Positions 1 to 9,292 are shown, counted from the stretch's first letter. The stretch is DNA of 64,000 nt from Nucisporomicrobium flavum (GCF_016464385.1 NZ_JADMLH010000002.1:124001-188000); one strand, 5' to 3'. Notes: generated by a model not told the origin, from the letters alone. Program-made: numbers and translations.

Positions 1-2
1 CG

Positions 3-938
3 GCCGGCAAGGAGCTCGCCTGCCGCGGCGAGCAGCTGACCGTCCGCGAGCTCACCCCGGAGGTCTTCGACGGCGTCGACGTGGCGATGTTCGACGTGCC
101 CGACGACGTCTCGCTCGAGTGGGCGCCCGTGGCCGTCGCCCGCGGCGTGACGGTGGTCGACAACTCGTCGGCGTACCGCATGGAGCCCGACGTCCCGCTG
201 GTCGTGCCCGAGGTCAACCGCGAGGCGCTGCGCCGGCGCCCGCGCGGCATCGTCGCCAACGCCAACTGCACCACGATGGCCATGATCATGGCGATCGCCC
301 CGCTGCACCACGAGTACGGGCTGCGCGAGCTGGTGCTGGCCTCGTACCAGGCGGTCTCCGGCGCGGGCCAGATCGGCGTGGACGTCCTGCACGACCAGCT
401 CAGCAAGGTGGCCGGCGACCGTACGCTCGGCTCCCGCCCGGGCAACGTCCGCCAGGCCGTCGGCGACGACCTCGGCCCGTTCCCGGCCCCGCTCGCCCTC
501 AACGTCGTGCCCTGGTCGGGCGCCCTCGCCGCCGACGGCTGGTCCTCCGAGGAGCTCAAGCTCCGCAACGAGTCCCGCAAGATCCTCGGCCTGCCCGACC
601 TCAAGGTCTCCGCCACCTGCGTCCGCGTCCCGGTCGTGACCGGCCACTCCATCGCGGTGCACGCGGTCTTCGCCTCCGAGCTGAACGCCGAGGAGGCCCG
701 CCAGGTCCTCCGCAACGCCCCGGGCGTCATCCTGGTCGACGACCCGGAAGCCGGCGAATTCCCCATGCCCATCGACGCGGTCGGCACCGACCCCTCCTGG
801 GTGGGCCGCATCCGCCGCGCCATGGACGACCCCCGAGCCCTCGACCTCTTCATCACAGGCGACAACATGAGAAAAGGCGCGGCGCTCAACACGGTGCAGA
901 TCGCGGAGCTGCTCGCCGAGGAATTCAGCAAAGCCTGA
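3..938 (+). CDS. asd: Aspartate-semialdehyde dehydrogenase, 5' truncated by window edge
   Basis: Reduces L-aspartyl-4-phosphate to L-aspartate-4-semialdehyde with NADPH, the branch point to lysine/DAP, threonine and methionine; cytosolic. The frame is open from the first bases, so the true start lies outside the window and the N-terminal NADP-binding part is missing. Visible family motifs are VVDNSSAYRM, the active-site cysteine in NANCTTMAM (bases about 260-290), the GDDLGPFPAPLALNVVP stretch, and the substrate-site segment SATCVRVPVVTGHS with its conserved arginine and histidine. The stretch VAMFDVPDDVSLEWAP differs from the usual F-S-A-G-G-S version of this loop, a small deviation. It is convergent with mcrC, with only 12 bases between the stops. 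Actinobacterial asd usually follows lysC, which would lie just outside. Confidence 0.95.
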   Translation, partial: AGKELACRGEQLTVRELTPEVFDGVDVAMFDVPDDVSLEWAPVAVARGVTVVDNSSAYRMEPDVPLVVPEVNREALRRRPRGIVANANCTTMAMIMAIAPLHHEYGLRELVLASYQAVSGAGQIGVDVLHDQLSKVAGDRTLGSRPGNVRQAVGDDLGPFPAPLALNVVPWSGALAADGWSSEELKLRNESRKILGLPDLKVSATCVRVPVVTGHSIAVHAVFASELNAEEARQVLRNAPGVILVDDPEAGEFPMPIDAVGTDPSWVGRIRRAMDDPRALDLFITGDNMRKGAALNTVQIAELLAEEFSKA

Positions 939-950
939 CACTGTGGCGAG

Positions 951-2417
951 TCAGCTGAGCTCGGGCGTTGCTATGGCCTGTCGCAACGCCCAGCCGGCCC
1001 TATCGAGGTAGTTCTTCCACGCTGTCTGGCTGCGAGCCTCTTGTGGCGCGGGAAACGGAATTTGGACGGCCAATAGGTCACACGGTTCGGCCGCATTGCC
1101 GCGGCCGCGTCGCCACCCCTTCGTCTTGCCCAATCCCGGGTAGACCAGCGCCGCTCGGGTAGCGGCCTCTCCCCGGTGCTGGACGAGATGGGTGTACGCG
1201 AAGATCTGGTACTGGTCATCGCGTGAGGGCCAGGCGCCATCGGGCGGCGTCTTGTACTTGGCATCGACAACCCAGAGGTGGCCGCCGAGCCGCGCAACGT
1301 TATCGGGTCGACTGCCGGTTCCCTTGCCGGTACTTGTCAGCCAAGGATCGCTCGTGAGGCCGACCGGCTGCACTGAATGGTGAAACAACTCGGTGAAGCC
1401 GGCGCGGCGCATCGCCTCCGTAACGATGCGCTCCCAGAGCCGGTGGGTCGGTACGGCCAACTCGATAGCGTCGGTGAGTCTGGCGTCGGCGTATTGCGGA
1501 CTGTGCTCCTTCTCGTCGAGCAGGGTCAGCGACATCTGCAGCGCCGGCAACCACGGTTGGTCCAGGCGCGAAAGCCGAAGCCGATGTCCCAGCAGTCGGG
1601 CCTTGGCGCTGGGCAGAGCGGTCACCTCACTGAAGGCTCGGCGTAGCGATACGGCGTCTTGCTCGAGCGCGGCGGCCGAATATTCGCCGTCGAAGGGGGA
1701 CCGGAGGGCGAACCCGTCGGCTATCTGCTCGAGGGCCGCCGTAATGATGCCCAAGAGCACCGTTGATTCGGTGAGCTCGTTGTACGAGACCGTGAGGCGG
1801 GGATCGCCCGTCGCGACGTGCTGGGCGATGGAGGTGGGGGAAATCCTGCCGCGGATGGTCCCGCCGACACTCGTGACGCTTCGGTATCCCCGTCGGGCCG
1901 AGTGGGCTAGTTCGAGCACCTCCTTCAGCAGCCGCCGGCATAACAGAGGCCGGTGCAGCGGTGAGTGCGTCAATGCCCCGTCAAGCTCGTCGGACTCGGG
2001 AAACAGCACCTTCAGCCGGTCAAAAAGCATCACCAAGTCCGTCACGGAGGCGTCGCCTGCCGTATCCACCGGCACAGCTGCGCTAAGCCGAGCAGGGCTA
2101 GGCAGTATGTCCATGGTGAGGAGGGCGCTGTCGCCCCAGGACGAGTCAGGGTCCCTATCCTGGCTGACCTGAAGGCACCTCATCAGCAGCCGGTCGAGAC
2201 CGCTGTCCGAGGTGGCGACATGCCACCGATCCGTTTCGTAGAGCGCGACGCTTTGGTGGCCGCCGGCCGGCCATTCGCTCGACTGGACTACCTTGCTCCG
2301 CCCCGCTGGGCGCCATGCTTTCGGCAACACACCGATGGTGAGCTGCCGATCCCGGTCACCCACCGTCGTGAAACCGATGGTGCCGCCCCGAGGCGCCGCC
2401 GCGAGGGTGATGGTCAT
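951..2417 (-). CDS. mcrC: McrC-like nuclease subunit of a McrBC-type restriction system
   Basis: Partner and nuclease subunit of the GTPase/AAA+ McrB encoded just upstream; McrBC systems cut modified (typically methylated) DNA and act in phage and foreign-DNA defence. The 488-residue protein has the McrC layout: an N-terminal beta-rich region, a helical middle, and a C-terminal PD-(D/E)XK nuclease core. The nuclease motif is visible as RPDNV (about residue 370), WVVDAKYK (about 382-389) and DDQYQIFAY (about 400-408). The ATG at 2417 overlaps the mcrB stop by 4 bases (ATGA), which fixes the start; a longer in-frame extension upstream is shadow coding inside mcrB. Base composition is lower in GC than asd or the genes beyond mcrB, consistent with transfer as a defence cassette. 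Confidence 0.85.
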   Translation of the reverse strand: MTITLAAAPRGGTIGFTTVGDRDRQLTIGVLPKAWRPAGRSKVVQSSEWPAGGHQSVALYETDRWHVATSDSGLDRLLMRCLQVSQDRDPDSSWGDSALLTMDILPSPARLSAAVPVDTAGDASVTDLVMLFDRLKVLFPESDELDGALTHSPLHRPLLCRRLLKEVLELAHSARRGYRSVTSVGGTIRGRISPTSIAQHVATGDPRLTVSYNELTESTVLLGIITAALEQIADGFALRSPFDGEYSAAALEQDAVSLRRAFSEVTALPSAKARLLGHRLRLSRLDQPWLPALQMSLTLLDEKEHSPQYADARLTDAIELAVPTHRLWERIVTEAMRRAGFTELFHHSVQPVGLTSDPWLTSTGKGTGSRPDNVARLGGHLWVVDAKYKTPPDGAWPSRDDQYQIFAYTHLVQHRGEAATRAALVYPGLGKTKGWRRGRGNAAEPCDLLAVQIPFPAPQEARSQTAWKNYLDRAGWALRQAIATPELS

Positions 2418-4357
2418 GCGGGCGATTCGTCGTCGTCGGCTACGACCTCGTCGGGAGCCACGACGGCGACGCGCTCCTCGATGCGCGCTCCTCGCGACAA
2501 GCCGACGCCCTCCACCGCAATTCGGAGGTCGAGAGCGCTCATCAGAAACTCGTCTAGCTGGTCCAAGGCGACGACCGCGGTTGCGGCCGGCGTCTGGTCG
2601 GCATGGCGGGCGAGCCAAGCGTCCCTCGTTCGAACGCTCAGGAGGTCCTCCCCGCCGAACGAGCGTACGGAGTCGATGAGTTGCGGAAGGATGGCGTAAC
2701 GCCATTGCGTTTTGAGCTCCTCGATGCCCGCGTTGAGGTCGGCGGAGGCCGTGAGGTTCGCCGCTAGCGCATAGAGGTAGGAGTGGCCAATCATGGCGTC
2801 GGGCCCGAGGCAGGGGCGAAGCGCGTTCTGGTTAAGGTCCGTAAGAACCTGGGCAGACCTGGCGAACAATTCCCGAGTAGCCGCCGGCTGGGTCTCCGTC
2901 AGGATGTTGGCCTCCGGCATCTGCGGCTCCAGGCGATGGAAGGCGAACCGCCGGCGGATCGCGGCATCCAGCGGAGCGACGGACCGGTCGGTCGTGTTCA
3001 TCGTCGCGATGACGTAGACGTTGTCCGGGACGAAGAACTTCCGGCCTGAGTACGGCAGGGTCACCGGCGTCGCGGCCTGCCAGTCGCGAGCCTCACGCGG
3101 GAACGCTCGTGCCTCCGGACCAAACGCCACATGAGTCCCTCGGCGTGACTTATCCAAGGAGAGGAGAAGATCGCCGAACACGCTGGGTACGTTGCAGCGA
3201 TTGAGCTCGTCCAGGAGAACAAGCACATCCTTGTGGGGCGTTTCCACCGCTCGAGCGCACACCGAGAGGAAGAACCCATCTCGGATACCAAAGCCGCCCG
3301 TCCCTTCGGGCTTCTCGTCGAAGTACAGCTGGGTCGCATCCCCGCTGTGCTTTACCTCGGGGCGAAGGCCTTCGACGAAGTCTTCGTACGAGCTGCTGGG
3401 GTGGAGCACCGTGGCGCAGAACGGGACGCCGTCGAAGTCGATCAGGTCCCGACCTGTCATGTGCTTCCAGTCGTCGGCGACCTGCTCGACGGCGTACGTC
3501 TTGCCGGTGCCGGGCACGCCCTCCAGGACCACATTCTTGAACGATCGGAGCGCGCTAACGATGGGGTTGCTGGGCTCCCGTTCGCCCATGACCCCGCTCT
3601 GCTCCTCGGCGACGTAGTGCTCGTGGGTGACGATGTTGTCGAAAAAGTCGGGGATCCGCTGGTTGAGGAACTCGAGCAGGGTGAACAGGTACTCCGGCTT
3701 GACCGAGTACACGTAGCCCAACTTCACGTTGCCGTTGGTGGCGAAAATTCCCGAATCAACATCATTGTGCCGTCCCGGAATGTCATCCCGGGCGATGCGC
3801 TGCTCCAGCTCTCGGTAGTCGACTGCGCAGAGGTAACCGTCGTTGATCCAGGTGTCGCGGCTGAGCGCTTTCGGTTGCGGAGCGACGGTGGGAGCGGCGG
3901 CGACCGTGCCAACGGCTCGGATCCAGCCATTGACATAGTGGATGGTCCGTTGGCCGACGCGGAGGTTATTGACGTTCTTGTGGTGGCCGAGCTCGCGGCC
4001 CACCTTGTCGGTGAGCGGCGCCCAGACGAAGCCACCGTCCCGTTCGATGCTGTAGCTTTCGCCCTGGTTGACCCACCAGATGCCGTTGAAGGGAAGCACC
4101 TCAAAGCCCAGCCGGCCAAGCCGCGAGATGGCTTCCGTTGCATCGAACTCGTGCGGCTTCAGGGCGACGCCATGCTCGGTTCTCCGATAAGCGACGCCGA
4201 GCACGGCCTTGGGATCGTAGAAGCGGCCCTCGTGACGGAGCAGGTAGGTTGTGGCGACCCCGTACCCGTATCGGTCGAGAAACTGCATCCTGCCGAGCTC
4301 GTCGAACTCCTGCAGGGTGGCTAGAACGGCAGCGTCGTCGATGTCGGGTAGCGCCAT
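2414..4357 (-). CDS. mcrB: McrB-like AAA+ GTPase with N-terminal DNA-recognition domains
   Basis: Motor and specificity subunit of the McrBC-type system, 647 residues. C-terminal AAA+ domain: Walker A GVPGTGKT (about 280-287), Walker B VLVLLDELNR (378-387), the McrB signature MNTTDRS (453-459) and an RRRF arginine-finger segment (468-471). McrB proteins use GTP and drive the McrC nuclease. Residues 1-88 resemble the N-terminal head of ScoMcrA-type enzymes (LDRYGYGVATTYLL, then RFYDPKAVLGVAY). Residues about 94-190 look like an EVE/PUA-like modified-base reader (WWVNQGESYSIERDGGFVWAP, HYVNGWIRAVG). Those two domain calls are from memory of the families and less certain than the ATPase. A TAGGCT hexamer ends 6 nt before the ATG, suggesting a leaderless mRNA for mcrBC. 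GC is lower than in neighbouring genes. Confidence 0.85.
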   Translation of the reverse strand: MALPDIDDAAVLATLQEFDELGRMQFLDRYGYGVATTYLLRHEGRFYDPKAVLGVAYRRTEHGVALKPHEFDATEAISRLGRLGFEVLPFNGIWWVNQGESYSIERDGGFVWAPLTDKVGRELGHHKNVNNLRVGQRTIHYVNGWIRAVGTVAAAPTVAPQPKALSRDTWINDGYLCAVDYRELEQRIARDDIPGRHNDVDSGIFATNGNVKLGYVYSVKPEYLFTLLEFLNQRIPDFFDNIVTHEHYVAEEQSGVMGEREPSNPIVSALRSFKNVVLEGVPGTGKTYAVEQVADDWKHMTGRDLIDFDGVPFCATVLHPSSSYEDFVEGLRPEVKHSGDATQLYFDEKPEGTGGFGIRDGFFLSVCARAVETPHKDVLVLLDELNRCNVPSVFGDLLLSLDKSRRGTHVAFGPEARAFPREARDWQAATPVTLPYSGRKFFVPDNVYVIATMNTTDRSVAPLDAAIRRRFAFHRLEPQMPEANILTETQPAATRELFARSAQVLTDLNQNALRPCLGPDAMIGHSYLYALAANLTASADLNAGIEELKTQWRYAILPQLIDSVRSFGGEDLLSVRTRDAWLARHADQTPAATAVVALDQLDEFLMSALDLRIAVEGVGLSRGARIEERVAVVAPDEVVADDDESPA

Positions 4358-4363
4358 GGATAC

Positions 4364-4369
4364 AGCCTA
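4364..4369 (-). promoter_or_regulatory. Putative -10 element for leaderless mcrB transcript
   Basis: TAGGCT on the minus strand ends 6 nt before the mcrB ATG, the spacing expected when transcription starts at the start codon. No Shine-Dalgarno sequence is visible for this ATG. Confidence 0.45.
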
Positions 4370-4493
4370 GGGGCCGCTCATCGAACCGCCGGGAAACCTG
4401 CCGAGGTGAAGACCTGTAGGTTCGATAATCGCGGTTGTGTCCTGGGTCACACTGTATGGGACAGCGGTGAGATTGACGATCTTCTAGTGTGCT

Positions 4494-4512
4494 GCTCCTG
4501 ACTTCTAGGAGC
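4494..4512 (+). promoter_or_regulatory. Small hairpin containing the ribosome-binding site
   Basis: GCTCCT and AGGAGC form a perfect 6-bp inverted repeat with a 7-nt loop. The 3' arm is the Shine-Dalgarno sequence of the FG-GAP gene starting at 4516, so folding would hide the ribosome-binding site. The stem is short and may not be functional. Confidence 0.35.
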
Positions 4513-4515
4513 ACC

Positions 4516-6327
4516 GTGAAACTCGTACGCATCGTCGCGGCCGTTGTTGCCGCATCGGCGGCCTCCGCCACTTTCCTCGCGATGACTCCGGCGGATGCCG
4601 GGCAGCGTCCCGTGCCCCCGGCCGGCGACCCCTCCGCGCGCCCCTGGTCCCCCAAGGTCAAGGCCCACGCGGCCCGGGCCCGGGCCGGCGCCGCCAACCC
4701 CGGCGCCGCCCAGGCCGGCGCCGCGGACGCCGGAGCCGCCCAGGCCGGTGCCGCGAACGCCGGAGCCGCCCAGGCCGGCGGCGCGGACGCCCACGCCATG
4801 TCGTCCGAGCTGCCCGGCGCCGCCGAGATCGTCCGGGACGGGATCACGCTGCTGCACCTGCGCACGTCCGTGACCCGGACGCCGGTGACCGGCAGCGGCG
4901 CCACGCGGTCCGATTTCGACGGTGACGGGCGGGATGACATCGCCGCGTTCAGCACCGGTGGCGTGATCGTCACGTACTCGTCGGCTCCCGCGGTGGACCG
5001 GCTCGTCACCGAGATCCCGGGCGGGACCGGCTGCGGGTGCTTCGGCGTCGAGCTGGTGACCGGGAACTTCAACGGCGACAAGTACGACGACCTGGCGATC
5101 GCCGACCCGAGCGAGGCCGACCTGCGCGCGATGGGGTATTTCGCGGGCGCTGTGTGGGTTTTCCCGGGCGGGCCGTCGGGATTGAAGGTCGACGCGGTCA
5201 AGCATTTCAACCAGAGCACCTCGGGGGTTCCAGGCGCCTCGGCGACGTCGGACTGGTTCGCCGATTCGCTGGCGGCCGGGGACGTGACCGGTGACGGCCG
5301 GGACGAGCTGCTGATCGGCATCCCGGGCAAGAAGGTGGGCGGCAAGAAGGAGGCCGGCGCCGCCGTCGTGCTCAAGGGCAGCACGAGCGGGGTCGTCGCG
5401 ACCGGCGCGAAGTGGATCGACCAGAACAGCTCGGGCGTGCCGGGCGGTGCCGAGACCAATGACCACTTCGGTGGTGGCCTCGCCATCGGGAAGATCAACA
5501 AGGACAAGTACCGGGACGTGGTGATCGGCGCGCCGCAGGAGGACGACGGTCAGGCGTGGATGGGCAGCGGTTCCGTCACGCAGTTCTGGGGGAGCAGCGC
5601 CGGCGTCTCGTCGAACAAGGTCACGGTCGTGAGCGGCTCGTCGACCGGCGCGGTGGCCGAGGCCAAGGACGCCGTGGTCTGGTACCTCGGCGGCGTCCTC
5701 GCCATCGGGGACACCAACGGTGACGGGTACGGCGAGGTCGTCGTGGGTGACTCGGCGGCGCAGGCGAACTGGGAGATCAACGGCGGCGTGGTCGTGACGC
5801 TGAAGGTCGGCGGCTCCGGCATCACCACCAAGGGCATGGTTCTGCTGTCGCAGCACGACCGGAGCATCGCGGGCTCCTCCGAGGGGGACGACTACTTCGG
5901 CGATGCGATCGCCGTCGGCGACGTGACCCAGGACGGCATCGCCGACGTGCTGGTCGGGGTGCCGGGCGAGGACATCGGCGGCACCACGGACGCCGGCGAG
6001 GTGGTGCTGCTGCGCGGCTCGCGCAACGGGCTGACCGGTTCCGGCTCGTGGTCGCTGTCGCAGTCCTCGGGGGGTGTCCCGGACGGCCCGGAGAAGGGCG
6101 ACGCCTTCGGCGCCGCGGTCTCGCTGCTCAACCTCAACGGCAAGAACGGGCTCGACGCCGCCGTCGGCGCGCCGGGCGAGAGCGTCTCGGGCGACGCCGC
6201 GGGCTGGGCGTCCGGCACGGTGACGAAGTTGTACGGCGGCAGCAACGGCCTCGGCGGCGGCTCCGTCGTCAGCGGCCGCTCGCTGGGCGTCGTGGAAGCC
6301 TCCTACGGTTACGTGGCCCACCAGTGA
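4516..6327 (+). CDS. Secreted FG-GAP (integrin-alpha-type) beta-propeller protein
   Basis: Exported protein of 603 residues. The GTG at 4516 is chosen because AGGAG lies just upstream and it opens directly into a signal peptide (MKLVRIVAAVVAASAASATF, cleavage expected near ADAG). A low-complexity Ala/Gly/Pro-rich linker built on a repeated GAA-x-A-GAA pattern follows (about bases 4680-4800). At least seven FG-GAP repeats come next, each with a Ca-binding D-x-D/N-x-D loop: DFDGDGRDDIAAF, NFNGDKYDDLAIA, DVTGDGRDELLIG, KINKDKYRDVVIG, DTNGDGYGEVVVG, DVTQDGIADVLVG and NLNGKNGLDAAVG. Such propellers mediate binding in secreted or surface proteins; no enzymatic domain is visible, so the ligand is unknown. 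The RTX-repeat gene follows in the same direction after 11 bases, so the two are probably co-transcribed. Confidence 0.85.
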   Translation: MKLVRIVAAVVAASAASATFLAMTPADAGQRPVPPAGDPSARPWSPKVKAHAARARAGAANPGAAQAGAADAGAAQAGAANAGAAQAGGADAHAMSSELPGAAEIVRDGITLLHLRTSVTRTPVTGSGATRSDFDGDGRDDIAAFSTGGVIVTYSSAPAVDRLVTEIPGGTGCGCFGVELVTGNFNGDKYDDLAIADPSEADLRAMGYFAGAVWVFPGGPSGLKVDAVKHFNQSTSGVPGASATSDWFADSLAAGDVTGDGRDELLIGIPGKKVGGKKEAGAAVVLKGSTSGVVATGAKWIDQNSSGVPGGAETNDHFGGGLAIGKINKDKYRDVVIGAPQEDDGQAWMGSGSVTQFWGSSAGVSSNKVTVVSGSSTGAVAEAKDAVVWYLGGVLAIGDTNGDGYGEVVVGDSAAQANWEINGGVVVTLKVGGSGITTKGMVLLSQHDRSIAGSSEGDDYFGDAIAVGDVTQDGIADVLVGVPGEDIGGTTDAGEVVLLRGSRNGLTGSGSWSLSQSSGGVPDGPEKGDAFGAAVSLLNLNGKNGLDAAVGAPGESVSGDAAGWASGTVTKLYGGSNGLGGGSVVSGRSLGVVEASYGYVAHQ

Positions 6328-6338
6328 GGAACGTACGC

Positions 6339-7817
6339 ATGCGCATCGCGCTGTCCGCCGCCGTGGCGGGACTTCTGACCGCCGGCGGCACCCTGATCGC
6401 CGGCCCGGCGTCGGCCGCGTCCTCCGGCGTCGCTAAGGTCGTCGGCGACACGAAGGTCCAGTACTCCGCCGCGAGCGGCAAGGCCAACAAGGTCGTGGTG
6501 ACCCGGTCCGGCCGGACGTTCACGATCGACGACGTCGTCACCGTCAAGGCGGGCGCCGGCTGCAAGGCCGTCTCCGGCGACACCACGAAGGTCCGCTGCA
6601 CGACGCCGAAGAACCCGACCTGGTTCTTCGTGTACACCGGCGACAAGAACGACTCGATCAAGAACAGCACCGACCTCGGCATGACCGCGCGGGCCGGCTC
6701 CGGCAACAACTGGATCACCGGTGGGCCGAAGCACGACGACCTGTACGCGGACGACGGCGCGGACACGATCTGGGGTGCCGGCGGCGACGACTACATCTAC
6801 TCGGCCGGCGGCAAGGACACCATCTACGGCGGTACGGGCAGCAACGAGCTGATCGGCGGCCCGGGCAACGACACGATCTACGGCGGCCCGGACTTCGACC
6901 GCATCCGGCCGGATTCGGGCAACGACGTCGCGCACGGCGGCGCCGGGGACGACTACTTCGAGGAGAGCTCCGGCAGCGACGTCCTGTACGGCGACGACGG
7001 CATGGACGAGTTCTTCCAGAACGAGAGCGACGGCCGGGGCGCCCAGGACATGCACGGCGGGCCGGGCTGGGACCGGGTCAACTACTACTTCCGCAAGGGC
7101 GGCGTCGTGGTGGACGCCGACGGCAAGAAGAAGGACGACGGGGCCCGGAACGAGGGCGACTCCGTCGGCGCCGACATCGAGGGGATCGACGGCAGCCAGG
7201 GCAACGACTGGCTGGCCGGGAACACCGGTGACGGCTGGATCTTCGGCAACGAGGGCAACGACAAGCTGTACGGCTACAGCGGCACGGACGACCTCAACGG
7301 CGGTACGGGCAACGACCGGATCGACGGCGGCAACGGCAACGACAACCTGCACGGCGACTTCGGCAGCGACGTCATGCTGGGCGGTCCGGGCGTGGACACC
7401 GTCGACTACTACGACCGGCTGGTCACGGTGGTCGCCGATCTCGACGGCACGACCGGCGACGACGGCTCCTCCGGCGAGAAGGACACCATCGGCGCCGACG
7501 TCGAGAACCTCGTGGGCGGCTGGGGCAACGACACGCTGACCGGCAGCGCCGCCGCCAACCGCATCGACGGCGGCCACGGGTCGGACGTCATCCGCGGCGG
7601 CGCCGGCAACGACACGCTGGACGGCGGCGAGGGCATCGCCGGCGGCGTCGACAAGGTCTACGGCGAGGCGGGCGACGACGTCCTCACCGGCGGCGACTAC
7701 GACGAGCACGACCGGTACGTGCTGGACGGCGGCGCCAACACCGAGGTGGGCGACGCCTGCGTGCCCGGCCGGTTCGGCACCGGCGAGTTCGTGAACTGCG
7801 AGCGCAGCGAGGCGTGA
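6339..7817 (+). CDS. Secreted RTX-type calcium-binding repeat protein
   Basis: 492-residue exported protein. The ATG at 6339 is preceded by GAGGAA and opens into a signal peptide (MRIALSAAVAGLLTAGGTLI, then AGPASA). After a beta-rich N-terminal domain of about 100 residues (two Cys around the KAGAGCKAVSGDTTKVRC segment), most of the protein is glycine/aspartate nonapeptide repeats of the GGxGxDxxx type, for example GGPGNDTIYGG, GGTGNDRIDGG and GGAGNDTLDGG. In this family the repeats fold into a Ca-dependent parallel beta-roll. Gram-positive versions are usually Sec-exported, and no type I secretion genes are nearby. Two half-repeat units (PGWDRVNYYFRKG and PGVDTVDYYDRLV, each followed by a VVDAD/VADLD segment and SVGADIEG/TIGADVEN) suggest internal duplication. 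Function beyond Ca binding is unknown. It probably forms an operon with the FG-GAP gene. Confidence 0.85.
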   Translation: MRIALSAAVAGLLTAGGTLIAGPASAASSGVAKVVGDTKVQYSAASGKANKVVVTRSGRTFTIDDVVTVKAGAGCKAVSGDTTKVRCTTPKNPTWFFVYTGDKNDSIKNSTDLGMTARAGSGNNWITGGPKHDDLYADDGADTIWGAGGDDYIYSAGGKDTIYGGTGSNELIGGPGNDTIYGGPDFDRIRPDSGNDVAHGGAGDDYFEESSGSDVLYGDDGMDEFFQNESDGRGAQDMHGGPGWDRVNYYFRKGGVVVDADGKKKDDGARNEGDSVGADIEGIDGSQGNDWLAGNTGDGWIFGNEGNDKLYGYSGTDDLNGGTGNDRIDGGNGNDNLHGDFGSDVMLGGPGVDTVDYYDRLVTVVADLDGTTGDDGSSGEKDTIGADVENLVGGWGNDTLTGSAAANRIDGGHGSDVIRGGAGNDTLDGGEGIAGGVDKVYGEAGDDVLTGGDYDEHDRYVLDGGANTEVGDACVPGRFGTGEFVNCERSEA

Positions 7818-7820
7818 GCC

Positions 7821-9104
7821 TCAGGGCGTGATGCCCGCGGTGGAGTGGGCCACCTCGCCGGCCGCGCTCGTGACCAGTTCACGGGTCTGGCCGGCGAGCG
7901 TGACCTGCTCGCCCATCACGGACGAGGCGAGCCGCTGGGCGTCGGCCACCGAGCTCAGCCGGCTCGTCATCTCCGACACGGCCTTGCCGACCGCCGCGGC
8001 GCCCGTGGTGACCTCGTGCACGGTGGCCTCGATGCGGGCCGTCGCCTCGGCGGTCTGACCCGCGAGTTGCTTCACCTCGCCTGCCACCACCGCGAAGCCC
8101 TTGCCGACCTCGCCCGCGCGGGCGGCCTCGATCGTCGCGTTGAGCGCGAGCAGGTTGGTCTGGTCGGCGACCGACTGGATCATGCCGGCGATCGTGGCGA
8201 TGTCCGCCACCGAGACCCGCAGCTCCTCGAGAGACGTCAGCGCCGCGTCGGCGTCCGAGAGGGTGGTGCCGACCTGCGCACTGGCGTGCTCGACGGTACG
8301 GGCCACGTCCGACAGCGCCGACTCGAAGCCGCCCAGGGCCTCGTCGGCGTCGGTGCGCAGCCGGGCGCCGGTCTCGCTGGTGCGCTGCAGGACGTGCTCG
8401 AGGCGTACGGCCATCTGCTCCGCGCGGGCCAGCTGGGCCGCCGCCTCGTCGCGGGCGTTCTCCTCCCGCCGGGTGGCCTCCTCGGCGGCCTCGCGCAGCC
8501 GGGTGGCCGTCTCCTCGGCGAGCTGGGCCTGCCGGGCGTCGTTCTCGCGCCGGGCGGCCGCGTCGAACTGCCAGTACGCGATCTGCGCCGCCGACATCGC
8601 CAGGACGAACCCGGCGTGCAGGAGGGCGCGCCAGAACAGCGCGGACGTGGAGTGGTCGGCGTGGGCGAACACGAGCTCGGGGGCGAGCAGGCCTACCCCG
8701 AAGTGGTGCGTGGCCACCAGGGCGACGGCCACCGCGAAGGCGGTCCATTCCTGGTAGAGGCCGATGAGCACGATCACCACGAAGAAGTGGAAGTGCAGGT
8801 CGATCGAGCCGCCGCCGGCGTGGACGAGCGCGTCCGTGGCGAGCAGGAAGCCCACGCTGGTGGAGATCGCGCGGCCGCGCTGGCTCGTGGCGGTGCCGGC
8901 GATGACCCCGCAGGCGAGGACGCCACCGATCACGGCGAGCAGCAGCGTGGAGTGGTGGCCCGGGCTGAGCTCGCCGGTGAAGTACCCGAGCACGAGCACC
9001 ACGGGTACGTGCAGCCAGAGCAGGAACCGCAGCACCCGGTGCCGGGCGGCGAAAGCCTGCTCCGAAAGGGCGGCGTCCGGTACGAAGCGGCCGAGCATCG
9101 TCAT
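7821..9104 (-). CDS. Methyl-accepting chemotaxis-type membrane signalling protein
   Basis: 427 residues. The N-terminal half has about six hydrophobic segments (for example [70 protein letters not shown]) joined by short loops, so there is no large extracellular ligand domain. A charged coiled coil (about residues 185-235) leads into the cytoplasmic signalling domain. The highly conserved MCP hairpin tip is visible as [18 protein letters not shown] followed by [15 protein letters not shown]. Receptors of this type normally signal through CheA/CheW, but no che genes are in the window, so the partner is unknown. His-rich motifs in the membrane part (LHFHFF, ATHHFG) could bind a cofactor or metal; that is speculation. 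The ATG at 9104 has AAAGG 7-8 nt upstream. It is convergent with the RTX gene, the stops 3 bases apart. Confidence 0.85.
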   Translation of the reverse strand: MTMLGRFVPDAALSEQAFAARHRVLRFLLWLHVPVVLVLGYFTGELSPGHHSTLLLAVIGGVLACGVIAGTATSQRGRAISTSVGFLLATDALVHAGGGSIDLHFHFFVVIVLIGLYQEWTAFAVAVALVATHHFGVGLLAPELVFAHADHSTSALFWRALLHAGFVLAMSAAQIAYWQFDAAARRENDARQAQLAEETATRLREAAEEATRREENARDEAAAQLARAEQMAVRLEHVLQRTSETGARLRTDADEALGGFESALSDVARTVEHASAQVGTTLSDADAALTSLEELRVSVADIATIAGMIQSVADQTNLLALNATIEAARAGEVGKGFAVVAGEVKQLAGQTAEATARIEATVHEVTTGAAAVGKAVSEMTSRLSSVADAQRLASSVMGEQVTLAGQTRELVTSAAGEVAHSTAGITP

Positions 9105-9292
9105 CGCTGCACCTTTCGGGTGGGGTCGCGATCCCTGTCGGTTCGTCCGGGCGCAAGCGGGAGCAATCGGGCGGTGGCAGGTCGGTTTCAGATTAATCCC
9201 TGAAGTTTCTTTACAGATATTGACGCGACCGCTGTCGATCTAGTTGAGTCGATCCATCCCCCTTGATCCTCCCGATGTGAAAACGGTGAACC

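Noticed and set aside
4447..6321. 624-codon minus-strand frame opposite the FG-GAP gene
   Set aside because: The plus strand has a signal peptide, ribosome-binding site and seven FG-GAP loops; the minus strand is a shadow frame.
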